Positions 29,401 to 40,328 of a stretch of 64,000 nt of DNA are shown one piece after another; position 1 is the first letter of the stretch; each line of letters starts with the position of its first letter. The translations under genes were made by a program, and so were the position numbers. The stretch is taken from contig NC_080052.1 of NCBI RefSeq assembly GCF_026212465.1, forward strand, positions 17,822,519 to 17,886,518. Direction: 5' to 3'. Under the pieces are notes generated by a model. It ran no database searches. It saw nothing but the letters and a program-made list of their open reading frames with translations, and was not told where the DNA came from. Origin of the DNA: Amaranthus tricolor. Taxonomy: Eukaryota > Streptophyta > Magnoliopsida > Caryophyllales > Amaranthaceae.

Positions 29401-32231
29401 CGGGTTTTTAAATATTTTTGGCACTTGCGCGCATAAAGTAGCTCAAACTTCATTTGTTTTGCACGCAACTCTGTACACAATACTATTTGGTATATATTAT
29501 TGTGTTGAAGTGGTTAGAATTAAAAACCATAGTCATATGCTAGAAATTACGTGTTAAGTTGCGATTTTATGCGTTTTTAAGCTTTTTTGCACTTTCGCGC
29601 ATAAAGTAGCTCAGACTTGGTTTGTTTTGCACGAAACTTGGCACACAACACTATTTGATATATATTATTGTGTTGAAGGGGTTTGAATTGAAAATCAGTC
29701 ATATGCTAGAAATTACGTGTTAAGTTGCAATTTTATGCGTTTTAAAACTTTTTTAGCACTTTCGCACATAAAGTAGCTCAAACTTAGTTTGTTTTGCACG
29801 AAACTTGGTACATAACACTATTTGTATATATTATCGTGTTAAAGTGGTTAGAAATGAAACTCATAGTCATATGCTAGAAATTACGTGTTCAGTTGCGATA
29901 TTACGGGTTTTTAAGTATTTTTTGGCACTTACGCGCATAAAGTAGTTCAAACTTGGTTTGTTTTGCACCAAAACATCGCACACAACACTATTTGGTATAT
30001 ATATTATTGTATTGAAGTGGTTAGAAATGAAAATCATAGTCATATGATAGAAATTACGTGCTAAGTTGCGATTTTATGCGTTTTAATGCTTTTTCTAGAC
30101 TTCCGCGCGAAAAAAAAAAATCTCAAACTTAGTTTGTTAGGCACGAAACTTAGCAAACAACACTATTTGGTTTATATTATTGTGTTGAAGTGCTTAGAAA
30201 TGAAAATCATAGTCATATGCTAGAAATTACGTGTTAAATTGTGATATTATGCGCTGTCAAGCTTTTTCTTCACTTTTGCGCATAAAGTAACTCAAACTTG
30301 GTTTGTTTTGCACGAAACTTGGCACAAAACACTATATGATATATATTATTGTGTTGAAGTGGATAGAATTGAAAATCATAGTCATATGCTAGAAATTACG
30401 TGTTAAGTTGCGATTTTATGCGTTTTAAAGCTTTTTTAGCACTTTCGCGCTTAAAGTAGCTCAAACTTGGTTTGTTTTGCACGAAACATGGTACACAACA
30501 CTATTTGGTATATATTATTGTGTTGAAGTGGTTAGAATTGAAAATCATAATCATATGGTAGAAATTACGTGTTAAGTTTTAATTTTATGCATTTTAAAGC
30601 TTTTCCAGCACTTTCGGGCATAAAGTAGCTCAAACTTGGTTTGTTTTGCACCAAACTTGGCACACAACACTATTTGGTATATATTATTTTGTTGAAGTGG
30701 TTAGAATTGAAAATCATGGTCATATGCTAGAAATTACGTGTTAAGTTGCGACTATATGCGTTTTTAAGCTTTTGGCACTTACGCGCATAAAGTAGCTCAA
30801 ACCTTGTTTGTTTTGCAAGAAATTTGGTACTCTACACTATTTGGTATATATTATTGTCTCTAAGTGGTTAAAATTGAAAATCATATTCATATTCTAGAAA
30901 TTACGTGTTAAGTTGCGATTTTATGCGTTTTTAAGCTTTTTTAGCACTTTCGCGCATAAAGTCGCGCACACTTGGTTTGTTTTGCACGAAACTTGGTAGC
31001 CAACACTATTTGGTATAATTGTGAAGTGGTTAGAATTTAAAATCATAGTGATATGCTAGAAATTATATGTTAAGTGGCGATTTTATACGTTTTTAAGCTT
31101 TTTGGCACTTACGTGCATAAAGTAGCTCAAACTTGGTTTGTATTGCACGAAGCTTGCCAAAAACAACACTATTTGTTATATATTATTGTGTTGAATTTTT
31201 TAGAAATTAAAATTATATTCATATGCTAGGAATTACGTGTTAGGTTGCGATTTTATGCGTTTTTAAGCTTTTTTGACACTTTCGTGCAAAATGTAGTTCA
31301 AACTTGGTTTATTTTGCACGAAACTTGGCACAAAACACTAATAGATATATATTATTGCGTTGAAGTGGTTAGAATTAAAAATCATAGTCATATGCTAGCA
31401 ATTACGTGTTAAGTTGCGATTTTATACGTTTTTAAGTATTTTTAGCACTTTCGAGCTTAAAATAGCTCAACCTTGGTTTGTTTTGCACGAAACTTAGTAC
31501 ACAACACTATTTGGTATATATTATTGTGTTGAAGTGGTTAGAATATAAAATAATAGTCATATGCTAGAAATTACGTGTTAAGTTGCGATTTTACGGGTTT
31601 TTAAATATTTTTGGCACTTGCGTGCATAAAGTAGCTCAAACTTCGTTTGTTTTGCACGAAACTTGGTACACAATATTATTTGGTATATATTATTGTGTTG
31701 AAGTGGTTAGAATTATAAATCATAGTCATATGCTAGAAATTACGTGTTAAGTTGCGATTTTATGCATTTTTAAGCTTTTTTGCACTTTCGCGCATAAAGT
31801 AGCTCAGACTTGGTTTGTTTTGCACGAAACATGGCACAAAACACTATTTGATATATATTATTGTGTTGAAGTGGTTTGAATTGAAAATCAGTCATATGTT
31901 AGAAATTACGTGTTAAGTTGCGATTTTATGCGTTTTAAAGCTTTTTTAGCACTTTCGCACATAAAGTAGCTCAAACTTGGTTTGTTTTGCACGAAACTTG
32001 GTACACAACACTATTTGTATATATTATTGTGTTGAAGTGGTTAGAAATGAAACTCATAGTCATATGCTAGAAATTACGTGTTAAGTTGCGATTTTACGGG
32101 TTTTAAAGTATTTTTGGCACTTACGCGCATAAATTAGTTCAAACTTGGTTTGTTTTGCACGAAACATCGCACACAACACTATTTGGTATATATATTATTG
32201 TATTGAAGTGGTTAGTAATGAAAATCATAGT

Positions 32232-32236
32232 GATAT
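32232..32236. repeat. Left target-site duplicate of the Sirevirus (GATAT)
   Basis: The five bases before the terminal TGTTGG are GATAT. The five after the right end are CATAT (41979-41983). An uninterrupted paralogous monomer at about 43317-43350 reads ATAGTCATATGATAGAAATTACGTGC, so the original target was CATAT and the left copy has one substitution. Confidence 0.8.
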
Positions 32237-33424
32237 TGTTGGAATATGAAGAGATGATCAAATGCAACAAGAGGGGGGGTGAATTATTGTGTATTGAGTT
32301 GTACTACGTTTTTGCTCTAACTTGCGGAATTTTAACAAACAAAACAAAACTTAAGCTTAAGAAGCAAGAAATAAAAAAGAGACAAAGATTTTACGTGGAA
32401 ACCTTCTTGGCCTAATAAGAAGGAAAAACCACGACCCCCCGGGATTTTAAAATTCTCACTATGTTTAGGCAATCAATTATAATTACACAAAACAATGTTT
32501 GCTTCACTTAAAGCTTCTCTACTCTAGGCCTTATTCTCTTTCTCTATTCTCCCTTTCTATTTCTCTTCTCACGTTTCTCTTTTCTTATACCCTTAGACTT
32601 CCCACAAGTCTAATTACAACAAATCACACATCAACCCTTACAAGGCCAATCCTCAAGAGGATAAGAATTAAAATAATTACTTAAGAAAAATATAATAAAT
32701 TAATTGGCATTTAAAAACAGAAAATATTTTTCTTAAATGATCTCCCTTTAATGGACACTCTTGGATTCTCTTGGATACATTTTGGTTCGAGCAAAGTCCC
32801 TTCTATTTATAGTGGGAACAGCCAGCAGTTTTCTCAAACATACCTCCCACTACCCCCACGTTCTCAAAATAAAAGGTGGTGGAATTATGAAAGTGTCCGG
32901 CTGTTATTTGCTCAAAGAAAAATCAGTTTCCTTAATGCTAAAAATAGCATAGGAATTTAAAACATAAGATCCTAATAAAAAGGAGATCTTAAACTAAATA
33001 AGAAAAAGTCTTGGGCTATTTTTAGAAAACCTAAAAATCGATTTGCCAACCAATTTATTAATTAATTAAGCAATTAAATTAATTCTAAACCATTACATCA
33101 ACTTAAAAACAGAAAATAATTAATTCGCAATTTTCCAGTCGATGTTATTCTCCAGACCTGCTACGTAGGAACAACGTACTGTCTCCAGCTTCAACTTCAG
33201 TCAAAATGTTCATTTTAGGAACAGTAGACTGTACGTCTACTTAAAACATTATAACACTTATCTAACATCTTGGACATATTAAGACATGTACATCTTCCAC
33301 GAACCAAGTCATAGGCTTCATCAACGATTCAAACTAAATCGGATATATACCTACAAAACAATCTCTAAAAATATGTTTGTTTATTTAAAAGTGAAGTCAT
33401 CATCAAAACCTTAAGAGGCCAACA
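32237..33424 (-). repeat. 3' LTR of the Sirevirus
   Basis: A 1188-bp LTR that starts TGTTGGAATATG and ends AGAGGCCAACA on the plus strand. It holds a minus-strand TATA-like box and a GC-rich conserved block (ACGTGGAAACCTTCTTGG followed by CCCCCCGGGATTTT), a type of motif common in Sirevirus LTRs. The same LTR recurs at 53266-54452 as a solo copy and at 56650-57784 truncated and in opposite orientation. The short plus-strand frames inside it are not genes. Confidence 0.93.
32803..32812 (-). promoter_or_regulatory. TATA-like box in the 3' LTR
   Basis: On the minus strand the bases read CTATAAATAG, just after GGCTGTTCCCA. The same arrangement is kept in the solo LTR near 53827-53836 and in the plus-strand LTR at 57259-57268. 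That conservation supports a core promoter. The 5' LTR of this element has lost the region. Confidence 0.6.
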
Positions 33425-33428
33425 AATT

Positions 33429-33438
33429 CCCCCTTTTT
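33429..33438 (-). promoter_or_regulatory. Polypurine tract next to the 3' LTR
   Basis: On the minus strand AAAAAGGGGG followed by AATT abuts the LTR start TGTTGGCC. This is the expected position of the primer for plus-strand DNA synthesis. Confidence 0.85.
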
Positions 33439-33927
33439 GATGAGGACAAACTTTATAAACAAACTTAAGTAAAATAGAGTAAAACAAAATTCTTAGAGCA
33501 TACTAGAGATTAAAGCAACTCTAAATAACTTAGCAAATCAACACGTTACAATATAATTTACCAAGCATTCACAATAAAACAATTTACTCCATAATATCAA
33601 ATATGTTTAAAAAAAAATTTCAAAATTAATTAATCTAAAACTTAAATAAAATAAACTGAAATTAATTAAACTAACATAATTAAACTAACATAATAAAACT
33701 AACACAAATTATTAAGTATTTTCAACCAAAAACAACTTGAAAACAAATTTACAAAAACAAGTAAATATCAATCAACTTATCAATCAACTTGAAAACACAG
33801 ATGATCATTAAGCTAGCATAAACTCAGCACATTATCATCAATAAGAAACAATATAAATCAACCAAGATATAAATCAACCAAGATATGTTACTTTGTATTC
33901 ACTGCTCTTCTTAAGTTTGTGCATAAT

Positions 33928-33939
33928 CTTCCCCCTTTT
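33928..33939 (-). promoter_or_regulatory. Second upstream polypurine tract
   Basis: AAAAGGGGGAAG on the minus strand lies about 500 bp upstream of the first tract. The sequence before it (TGATGACA) also resembles that before the first (TCCTCATC). Repeated polypurine tracts before the 3' LTR are a described feature of Sireviruses. The rest of 33440-34218 is AT-rich non-coding sequence. Confidence 0.65.
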
Positions 33940-34218
33940 GTCATCAATCAAAAAGAATTAGGGGTTATCAAACCTCAGCACAAACCATATAGATTTGTCA
34001 GTGATGAAAGCAAGAAACAATAATAAGAGTAAGTGCCATGAATAAAAATCAAACCTGCATATAGTTAGTTGTCACAGACCATTAATAAAAGCAAAGAAAG
34101 AAAAGTAGCAATTGTTCAACATTACAACAACAATGTACCCCAGATGGTACAAAGTAAAAGGTGAAATTGTTTGTGAAATGTAACAGCCAATCAAATCTTT
34201 AAAACATAGGGAGAGGGT

Positions 34219-34818
34219 TCAAGGGGCAGTCTCCTCTTCGTCCACATATTCGATCTGCACTTCTACTGTATCCAATTTTGCACCAAGACGATGCTCCATC
34301 ATGGTAAGTTGATCAACAATTGAAGCGAGTGAGACACGAACTTCATCTTGAAAAGCATTGAATTGAGACTGTAGATCATTAAGCTTGGAAAGAACAGAAT
34401 GTGAAGATGCTGTAGGAATAGGATCAGCACAACCAATACCAGGAGATGATGGAAATGGTGGTGGTGTAAAGTGAATAGGTGATGGAGGTGGTGATGAAGT
34501 TTGATTTGGTGGTGGAGTGGTTGGCTTGGGTGAGAGAGGTTCGTTTGAAGTAGGCTCAGGAATGGTTTCAGAAGTGATATCATCAACCGTTACAGCTTTT
34601 TGTTTTGAAGCAAGCCTCCTACTCTTCCTTTGAATAGCTTTACCCTTCCTCCTTAAGGCAATCACAACCTCTTCATCACTGGAATCATGACAGAGATCAT
34701 GAGGCACTTCTTCTCCTAAAGCTTCGTCCTCTCCTTGTTCCCCCTCTTTTCTTGTCCCCTCCTCCTGTTCTCCTTCTTTAGTGGGAACAGGCCCTTGTTC
34801 TTCCTCCTCTACTTCTTC
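34219..34818 (-). pseudogene. Sirevirus env-like ORF, C-terminal part after an in-frame stop
   Basis: This continues the reading frame of the 35943-34819 ORF after one TAA. It opens with acidic, Glu-rich sequence, then a basic stretch (RRKGKAIQRKSRRLASKQK) and a Pro/Ser/Thr-rich linker. Near the C-terminus is a probable coiled coil: LSKLNDLQSQFNAF and the residues after it show hydrophobic heptads up to about LGAKLDTV. It ends EEETAP. Sirevirus env-like proteins commonly carry such a coiled coil. Their role is not settled and no membrane segment is visible here. Translation from the internal Met near 34707 is possible but unproven. Confidence 0.75.
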
Positions 34819-34875
34819 TTATTTTTCTTTTTCTTTTTCTTTTTCTTTTTCTTTTTCTTCTTTTTCTTCTCCTTT
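34818..34875. repeat. TTTTTC microsatellite inside the env-like ORF
   Basis: Repeats of TTTTTC on the plus strand encode the Glu-Lys run of the env-like protein on the minus strand. The interrupting TAA sits at its edge (34819-34821), so slippage or a nearby substitution may have caused the break. The poly-Phe plus-strand frame here is a shadow. Confidence 0.85.
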
Positions 34876-35943
34876 TTCTTTCTCTATTTTTACTTCTTTT
34901 TCAATTTCTTCTTCTTCTTCTTCTTCCTCTATTTCCTCCTCATCAGATCCTACAACAACTACTTCTTTTGATTCATTTATTAACACCCCTTCATCATTTA
35001 GTTTGAGATGCAAATTCTTCAGACATCTTGAACCAATTTTCATATTGGGTCCCATTGAGAACTCCAGCCCATCCAATGGTACCCCAAGCTTACGAAAAAT
35101 CCATGTCCACAGCCCACCATAGCCCACAACATTCTTCTTCTCAATGCAGTCAGATAAATGTGATATCATCAAAGATGGAAAATTTATTTTTTTTTGATTG
35201 TCCATGCAATAAATCAAAGTTGCATCACGTAGACTCACCTCACTCCTCTTAGAGTTTCGGGGCAAGATGAATGTTTGTGCTACATTATAGAGTAATTTAT
35301 GCAATGGAGACAAGACATTGTGACTGATTTTACCCCTTTTTTGTTCAACCCCTAAAAACTTAAAAATCGTTTTTTCATTTATTCCAGAAAAAACTATCTT
35401 AGTACCAACACAGTATGTATCAAAACCAACATTCGGAATATTGAACCATTCTGCCAACAAAGCGCTGTTAAACGCTAATTTCATGTTCCTAACCATACTA
35501 GAACACATTCCACATTCATTGGAGAAGTTTGAAATAAACTCTCGCATAATGTTTGGGAAAATGGGATTACAACTATACTCAATCATCAAAACCTCCCATT
35601 CTTGAAATTTTAAAATAGTATGAAGTTGAGGAAAGTGTGTAGAGTCATACCAGTACTTATCTACCCCAAATCCGACAGACATTTCCTTTGCAATCTCTTC
35701 AGCACTGTTAGGATCAACTTGCTTCAAACGCTTGACCGCTTTGGAGGATGATTCACTTTTTGGTGAGAATATTTTGCGTTTTGTTCCAATATTTTCAGTG
35801 GTTTCTTGGGATGGTGATGGTGCAGCGTTCAGTAATGGGGGTGGATGAACAATTTTTAAGGGTTTTGGCTGGATGTTTTGGTGAGATGTAGAGGCTTTCT
35901 TTCCTGATTTAGAAGTTTTCTTGCTTGATTTTGGTGTTTTCAT
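34819..35943 (-). CDS. Sirevirus env-like ORF, N-terminal part
   Basis: 374 codons starting MKTPKSSKKTSKSGKK, a Lys/Ser-rich basic head. A globular core of about 200 residues follows (about residues 85-310; it includes WYDSTHFPQLHTILKFQEW and, further on, VVGYGGLWTWIFRKLGVPL). The core resembles the domain annotated in plant retroelements as a putative plant transposon protein. The tail is an acidic EEE/EKEKEK repeat encoded by a TTTTTC microsatellite, where a TAA interrupts the frame. The ORF lies 521 bp after the gag-pol stop, the usual Sirevirus position. I see no signal peptide or membrane helix, so the env-like name is by position only. Function is unknown. Confidence 0.8.
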   Translation of the reverse strand: MKTPKSSKKTSKSGKKASTSHQNIQPKPLKIVHPPPLLNAAPSPSQETTENIGTKRKIFSPKSESSSKAVKRLKQVDPNSAEEIAKEMSVGFGVDKYWYDSTHFPQLHTILKFQEWEVLMIEYSCNPIFPNIMREFISNFSNECGMCSSMVRNMKLAFNSALLAEWFNIPNVGFDTYCVGTKIVFSGINEKTIFKFLGVEQKRGKISHNVLSPLHKLLYNVAQTFILPRNSKRSEVSLRDATLIYCMDNQKKINFPSLMISHLSDCIEKKNVVGYGGLWTWIFRKLGVPLDGLEFSMGPNMKIGSRCLKNLHLKLNDEGVLINESKEVVVVGSDEEEIEEEEEEEEIEKEVKIEKEKGEEKEEKEKEKEKEKEK

Positions 35944-36464
35944 GTTTGAATTTTGAAAGGTTGAAAGAAGAAGGGGGACGGTTTCTTGATACGGTTTTTG
36001 AAGAAGGCGTGTGATGTGTGAAGTAAGGGAAAGGTTTAATAAAGTGGCGAAGTGACGGTTACCTCAAGTCCAATCCCTTTAATGTTCTAATCATAGCGTT
36101 TGATATGGAAGGATTTTGAAGAGATGGGATTGAAAATCGTTTCCCATTATTTTTAATTTAAGTTGGCCGTACTTTTTTTTTTTTTTAAATGTGAAATATG
36201 AATAAATTATGAAATATGAAAACAAAATATGAAAATAAAATAGAAAAATGATGAATTATGATAAAAAAAATATAAAGAAAATAACGAACATACTGCTGTG
36301 GTCTGATCAAACTAACAACATGCAAACAAAAAAATTTTCATAGTACAAACTTCATTACGTGTTTACCTGATCCATGCAATAATTGATTTTCAATCAAAAT
36401 TTTGAGGTTGATTCCTGACCCTCTTTTTTCATGATGCTTCATTGGAAATTTTATGCAACCAACT

Positions 36465-37565
36465 TTAGTGGAGCTTGATCATACCAAGTTCCAATCTCAT
36501 CTTTTCATATTGTTCTCTTGGAAGTGGTTTGGTTAGAATGTCTGCAACTTGTTCATTAGTATTAACATGCTTTAATATAATATTTTTGTTTTCTACATTA
36601 TCCTTAAGAAAATGATGTCTAATATGTATGTATTTAGCTCGTGAGTGATGCACTGGATCTTTAGATATACATATGGCACTGGTATTATCACAATAAATAG
36701 GAACACATTCAAATTTAATACCAAAATCTCTTAGTTGCTGTTTTATCCAAAGCATTTGGGAACAGCAAGCTGCTGCTGCCATGTATTCAGCTTCGGCTGT
36801 GGATAATGCAACCGTGTTTTGTTTCTTGGAACTCCATGAAACTAAACAAGAGCCAAGAAATTGTACCATACCTAACGTGCTTTTTCTATTAACTAGATCA
36901 CCTGCATAATCTGCATCACTAAAACCTTTTGAATCATAAACATCACTTTTTGGATAAAATAAGGACAAGTCGTCTGTTCCCTTCAAATATCTTAAAATTC
37001 GTTTGACTGCCGTGAGATGTGATTCTTTAGGATTTGATTGAAATCTAGCACATAAACCAACATTAAATGAAATATCGGGTCTACTTGCAGTTAGATATAA
37101 TAAGGAACCTATCATGCCTCGATACATTGTTTGATCTATGTTAGTTCCTTTTAGGTCTTCATCTAATCTAACATTTGTAGCCATGGGTGTATGGTTGGTT
37201 TTAGCTTTGTTTAGCCCATACTTCTTACGAAGTTCTTTTATGTATTTTTGTTGATGAATAAAAATACCATTTTCAGTTTGTTTAATTTGTAAACCAAGGA
37301 AGAAATTTAGTTCTCCCATCATGCTCATTTCAAATTCTGTGCCCATTAGGTTAGAAAATTCCTTACATAATAAGTCATTAGTAGCACCAAAAATAATATC
37401 ATCAACATAAATTTGAACAACCAAAATATGAGAACCTTTATTCTTAAAGAACAAGGTTTTGTCGATTTTTCCTCTAACAAAGTTATTTTGTATCAAAAAC
37501 TTTGATAGTCTTTCATACCATTGCCTAGGAGCTTGCTTTAAGCCATATAGAGATTTATCAAGCTT
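36465..37565 (-). pseudogene. Copia pol, C-terminal part: rest of reverse transcriptase and RNase H
   Basis: In frame with the upstream pol segment after an amber codon at 37566-37568. The first residues after the stop read KLDKSLYGLKQAPRQWYERL, a hallmark Copia RT block. The RT catalytic motif YVDDIIFGA follows about 55 residues later. Further motifs are FLGLQI and the connection region with RPDISFNVG. The RNase H domain has FSDADYAGD, KSTLG, SWSSKKQNTVALSTAEAEY and YCDNTSAI. The end has ADILTKPL and ELGMIKLH, then TAA at 36465. All expected catalytic acidic residues are visible. The only defect is the upstream nonsense codon. Confidence 0.9.
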
Positions 37566-39698
37566 CTAGACATGATCAGGACAAGAGGTATTCTTAAAAC
37601 CTGGAGGTTGTTCAACAAACACTTCTTCATCAAGAAATCCATTTAAGAAAGCACATTTCACATCCATTTGATATAGTTTAAAATTCATAAATGCAGCAAA
37701 AGAAATTAAAATTCTAATGGCCTCTAACCTTGCTACCGGAGCAAATGTCTCGGTATAATCAATACCTTCTTGTTGATTGTACCCTTTGACCACGAGTCTT
37801 GCTTTGTTTTTTACAATTATTCCATGCTCATCTAGCTTATTCCGAAATACCCATTTCAGACCAATTACCTTCTTGTGTTTTGGTTTGGGTTCCAAGTGCC
37901 ATACCTTATTTCTTTCAAATTCATTTAATTCATCTTGCATGGCTATTATCCATTCGGAATCCTTTAGAGCTTCTTCGTGATTTTTGGGTTCAAGTGATGA
38001 TAGGAACGCAAAATGAGCACAAAAGTTTCTCAGCTGGGATCTGGTTTGTGTTCCCTTATTCATATCACTTATAATCATGTCAAGAGGATGGTAACTTTGA
38101 TATTTCCAAGGTTTGGGCACAAATTCTCTTGAGGGAATAGTAGCATGTTCTGGCTCAACATCTTGATTGGCATTCTGTTCAGCTACTGGATCATTTTGCT
38201 CATCTGCGGGAACAGCTGGATTGGGAACAGTCTGCTGGTCCTGTTGTGCTGGTAGTTCCTGGACTTGGTCAGTTTCTCCTGCATCTTCTTGTATCGACTG
38301 TTCACCTGCTGTTCCTTGATCTTGCACCTTTATATCTTCATCATCTTCTAAATTTGTAAGACCTATTTTGATATTTTTTATTTCCTGTTCACTTGTTGAA
38401 AAGTTATTTTCATCAAAAATTATGTGAATAGATTCCTCTACGCACATTGTTCTCTTATTATAAACTCTGTAAGCTTTGCTATGTGATGAATAACCGAGGA
38501 ATACTGCTTCATCACTTCTTTCATCAAACTTACCTATATTTCGTTTACCATTCACATGAACAAAACATTTGCATCCAAACACACGAAAATAGGAAATATT
38601 TGGTTTAACACCTTTGAGTAATTCATAGGGTGTCTTAGAAGTGATTGGCCTTATTAGTACACGATTCAAAATATAGCATGCAGTGTTGACGGCCTCGGCC
38701 CAAAAATTCCTAGGTAGACCACTAGCAATCAACATGGTCCAAGCCATTTCTTCTAAGGTTCTATTCTTCCTTTCCACCACTCCATTTTTTTGTGGTGTTC
38801 TAGGAGCGGAAAAATTATGATTTATACCATGTTCATTACAATAATTCATGAAATTTGAGTTTTCAAATTCTTTGCCATGATCCGATCTAATGTGAACAAT
38901 TAAATTATTGGTAGATTTTTGTATTTTATTAGCAAAAGATACAAACTCATCGAAAGCTTCATCTTTGCTTACTAAAAATAAGGTCCAAGTAAATCTACTA
39001 AAATCATCAACTATGACAAACACATATCTTTTGCCACTACGACTTTGTGTTCTCATAGGTCCACATAGATCCATATGAATTAATTCTAATGGTCTAGAGG
39101 TAGTCACCAGAAACTTTGATTTAAATGATGATCGCACTTGTTTTCCTTTAGCACAAGGATCACAAATTTCATTTTTGAGGAATTTTATTGCTGGTAATCC
39201 TCTTACTAGGTCTTTTGATCTTAAGGTGTTAATCAATGAATAGCTAGCATGACCTAGAAGCTTGTGCCAAAGAAGTGGGTCTTCTTCTATAACGCTTAAA
39301 CACGTTAGACTGTTTCTGGGAACAGTGTCCAGGTCCACCATATAGGTGTTCCCTTTTCTGATTCCCTCTAGTACAGGGTCTCCTGTGTTGTTCCTAGAAA
39401 TTATACATCGTTCAGAAGTAAACTTAACAGAGTTACTTTTGTCACAAAATTGAGAAATACTTAAAAGATTGTGTTTTAGATTCTCGACTAAAAATACATT
39501 ATCAATAGCATGGGAGCTTGATCTTTCAACTTTTCCTTTGGCGATTATTTCACCCTTCATATTATCACCGAAGGTTACAGTTCCCCCATCATACGCTTCA
39601 AGTGAGAGAAATCTTGATTTATCACCCGTCATGTGCTTGGAACACCCACTATCGAGATACCATGAGTTGTTCCCCCTCACTTGAGCCTGTAAAGCAAA
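37566..39698 (-). pseudogene. Copia pol: protease, integrase and N-terminal reverse transcriptase
   Basis: About 710 codons in frame with the flanking segments. In order: the aspartic protease motif [13 protein letters not shown] near the start; the integrase zinc finger (HKLLGHAS, then CDPCAKGK); and the DDE core, with Asp in [11 protein letters not shown], Asp in [12 protein letters not shown] and Glu in [14 protein letters not shown]. Then come the integrase C-terminus ([19 protein letters not shown]), a variable Gln/Asp-rich linker, and RT motifs [22 protein letters not shown] and [19 protein letters not shown]. It ends CPDHV-amber, where most Copia proteins have an aromatic residue before KLDKSLYGLK. 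No frameshift is seen. Confidence 0.92.
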
Positions 39699-40328
39699 CT
39701 AATTGTTAGTTTTAGGAACCCAGTCAGCCTTGGGTTCCCTGTCGATTAAATTTGAATCATGTTTCTCAATCCATATGCATTCGACATAAGTTTCATTTGC
39801 TTTAGTGTGCTGTTCCCTTTTTACACATTGATATTTTAGGTGTCCATTTTTACCACAAAAGGAACAGATTTTACTACTAGGAAGATCTACATAGACCTTT
39901 TTTCTTTTTTCATTCTTAACATAACCTAGACCTTCTTTACTCTTGGTTTTAGCATTTAGAATCCATTTGGGAATTTCATTGATTTTTCCTTTTCCTCTTA
40001 AGTTAATTTGATCTTTTAGAAACTTATTTTCTTTTTCATATGATTCTAATTTTAATTTTATTTCTTGAAATTCCGTGCTAAACACATGAGTGGTTTTATC
40101 ATTTTCAACCAATTTTAATCCTAGCAATTTGTTTTGATTTAATTCAATGTTAAGAATAATGAAATCCTGCTTTAATTTCTCCAATTGTTCTTTTAAAATG
40201 ATATTCTTATCTAGCAAATCAAAAAATCTACTTTGCACATCGATCCTAAAGGAATTTAGGTATGAGATATGATCTTTACTTAAGTTAAGGTCTTTCTCAA
40301 TTTGGAGACACTTAGCTGTTTTTTCATT
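39699..40328 (-). pseudogene. Sirevirus gag C-terminal/linker region with a second zinc knuckle
   Basis: About 210 codons in the same frame as gag and pol, bounded by amber codons at both ends (40329-40331 and 39699-39701). The first half is rich in Leu, Lys and Asn and looks like a coiled coil (LEKLKQDFIILNIELNQNK and LESYEKENKFLKDQI). The second half carries a CCHC knuckle, CSFCGKNGHLKYQC. It ends WVPKTNN-stop, and the frame runs on through FALQAQV into the protease. Long gag proteins with more than one knuckle and coiled coils fit Sireviruses. Confidence 0.85.

Larger units (their letters stand above)
11501..32236. repeat. Satellite array, segment between the gap and the Sirevirus insertion
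   Basis: The same monomer family continues. Roughly 17.7-24.5 kb is highly regular, while 25-32 kb is more diverged: more point changes, GATATATATT variants, an A-run at 30109-30120, and a short monomer near 31010 that lacks about 17 bp of the TATATATTATTGTGTT block. One monomer at about 27585-27601 has lost roughly 45 bp, so TTTCTAAGTTTTTTTTG runs straight into TGTACGAAACATGG. The segment ends at the 5-bp target duplicate (GATAT) of the retrotransposon. Confidence 0.96.

Noticed and set aside
32499..32960. Short plus-strand frames (LSLFSLSISLL and similar)
   Set aside because: They lie inside the LTR and have no family resemblance.
34735..35122. Plus-strand poly-Phe and Ser-rich frames
   Set aside because: Antisense shadows of the TTTTTC tract within the minus-strand env-like ORF.
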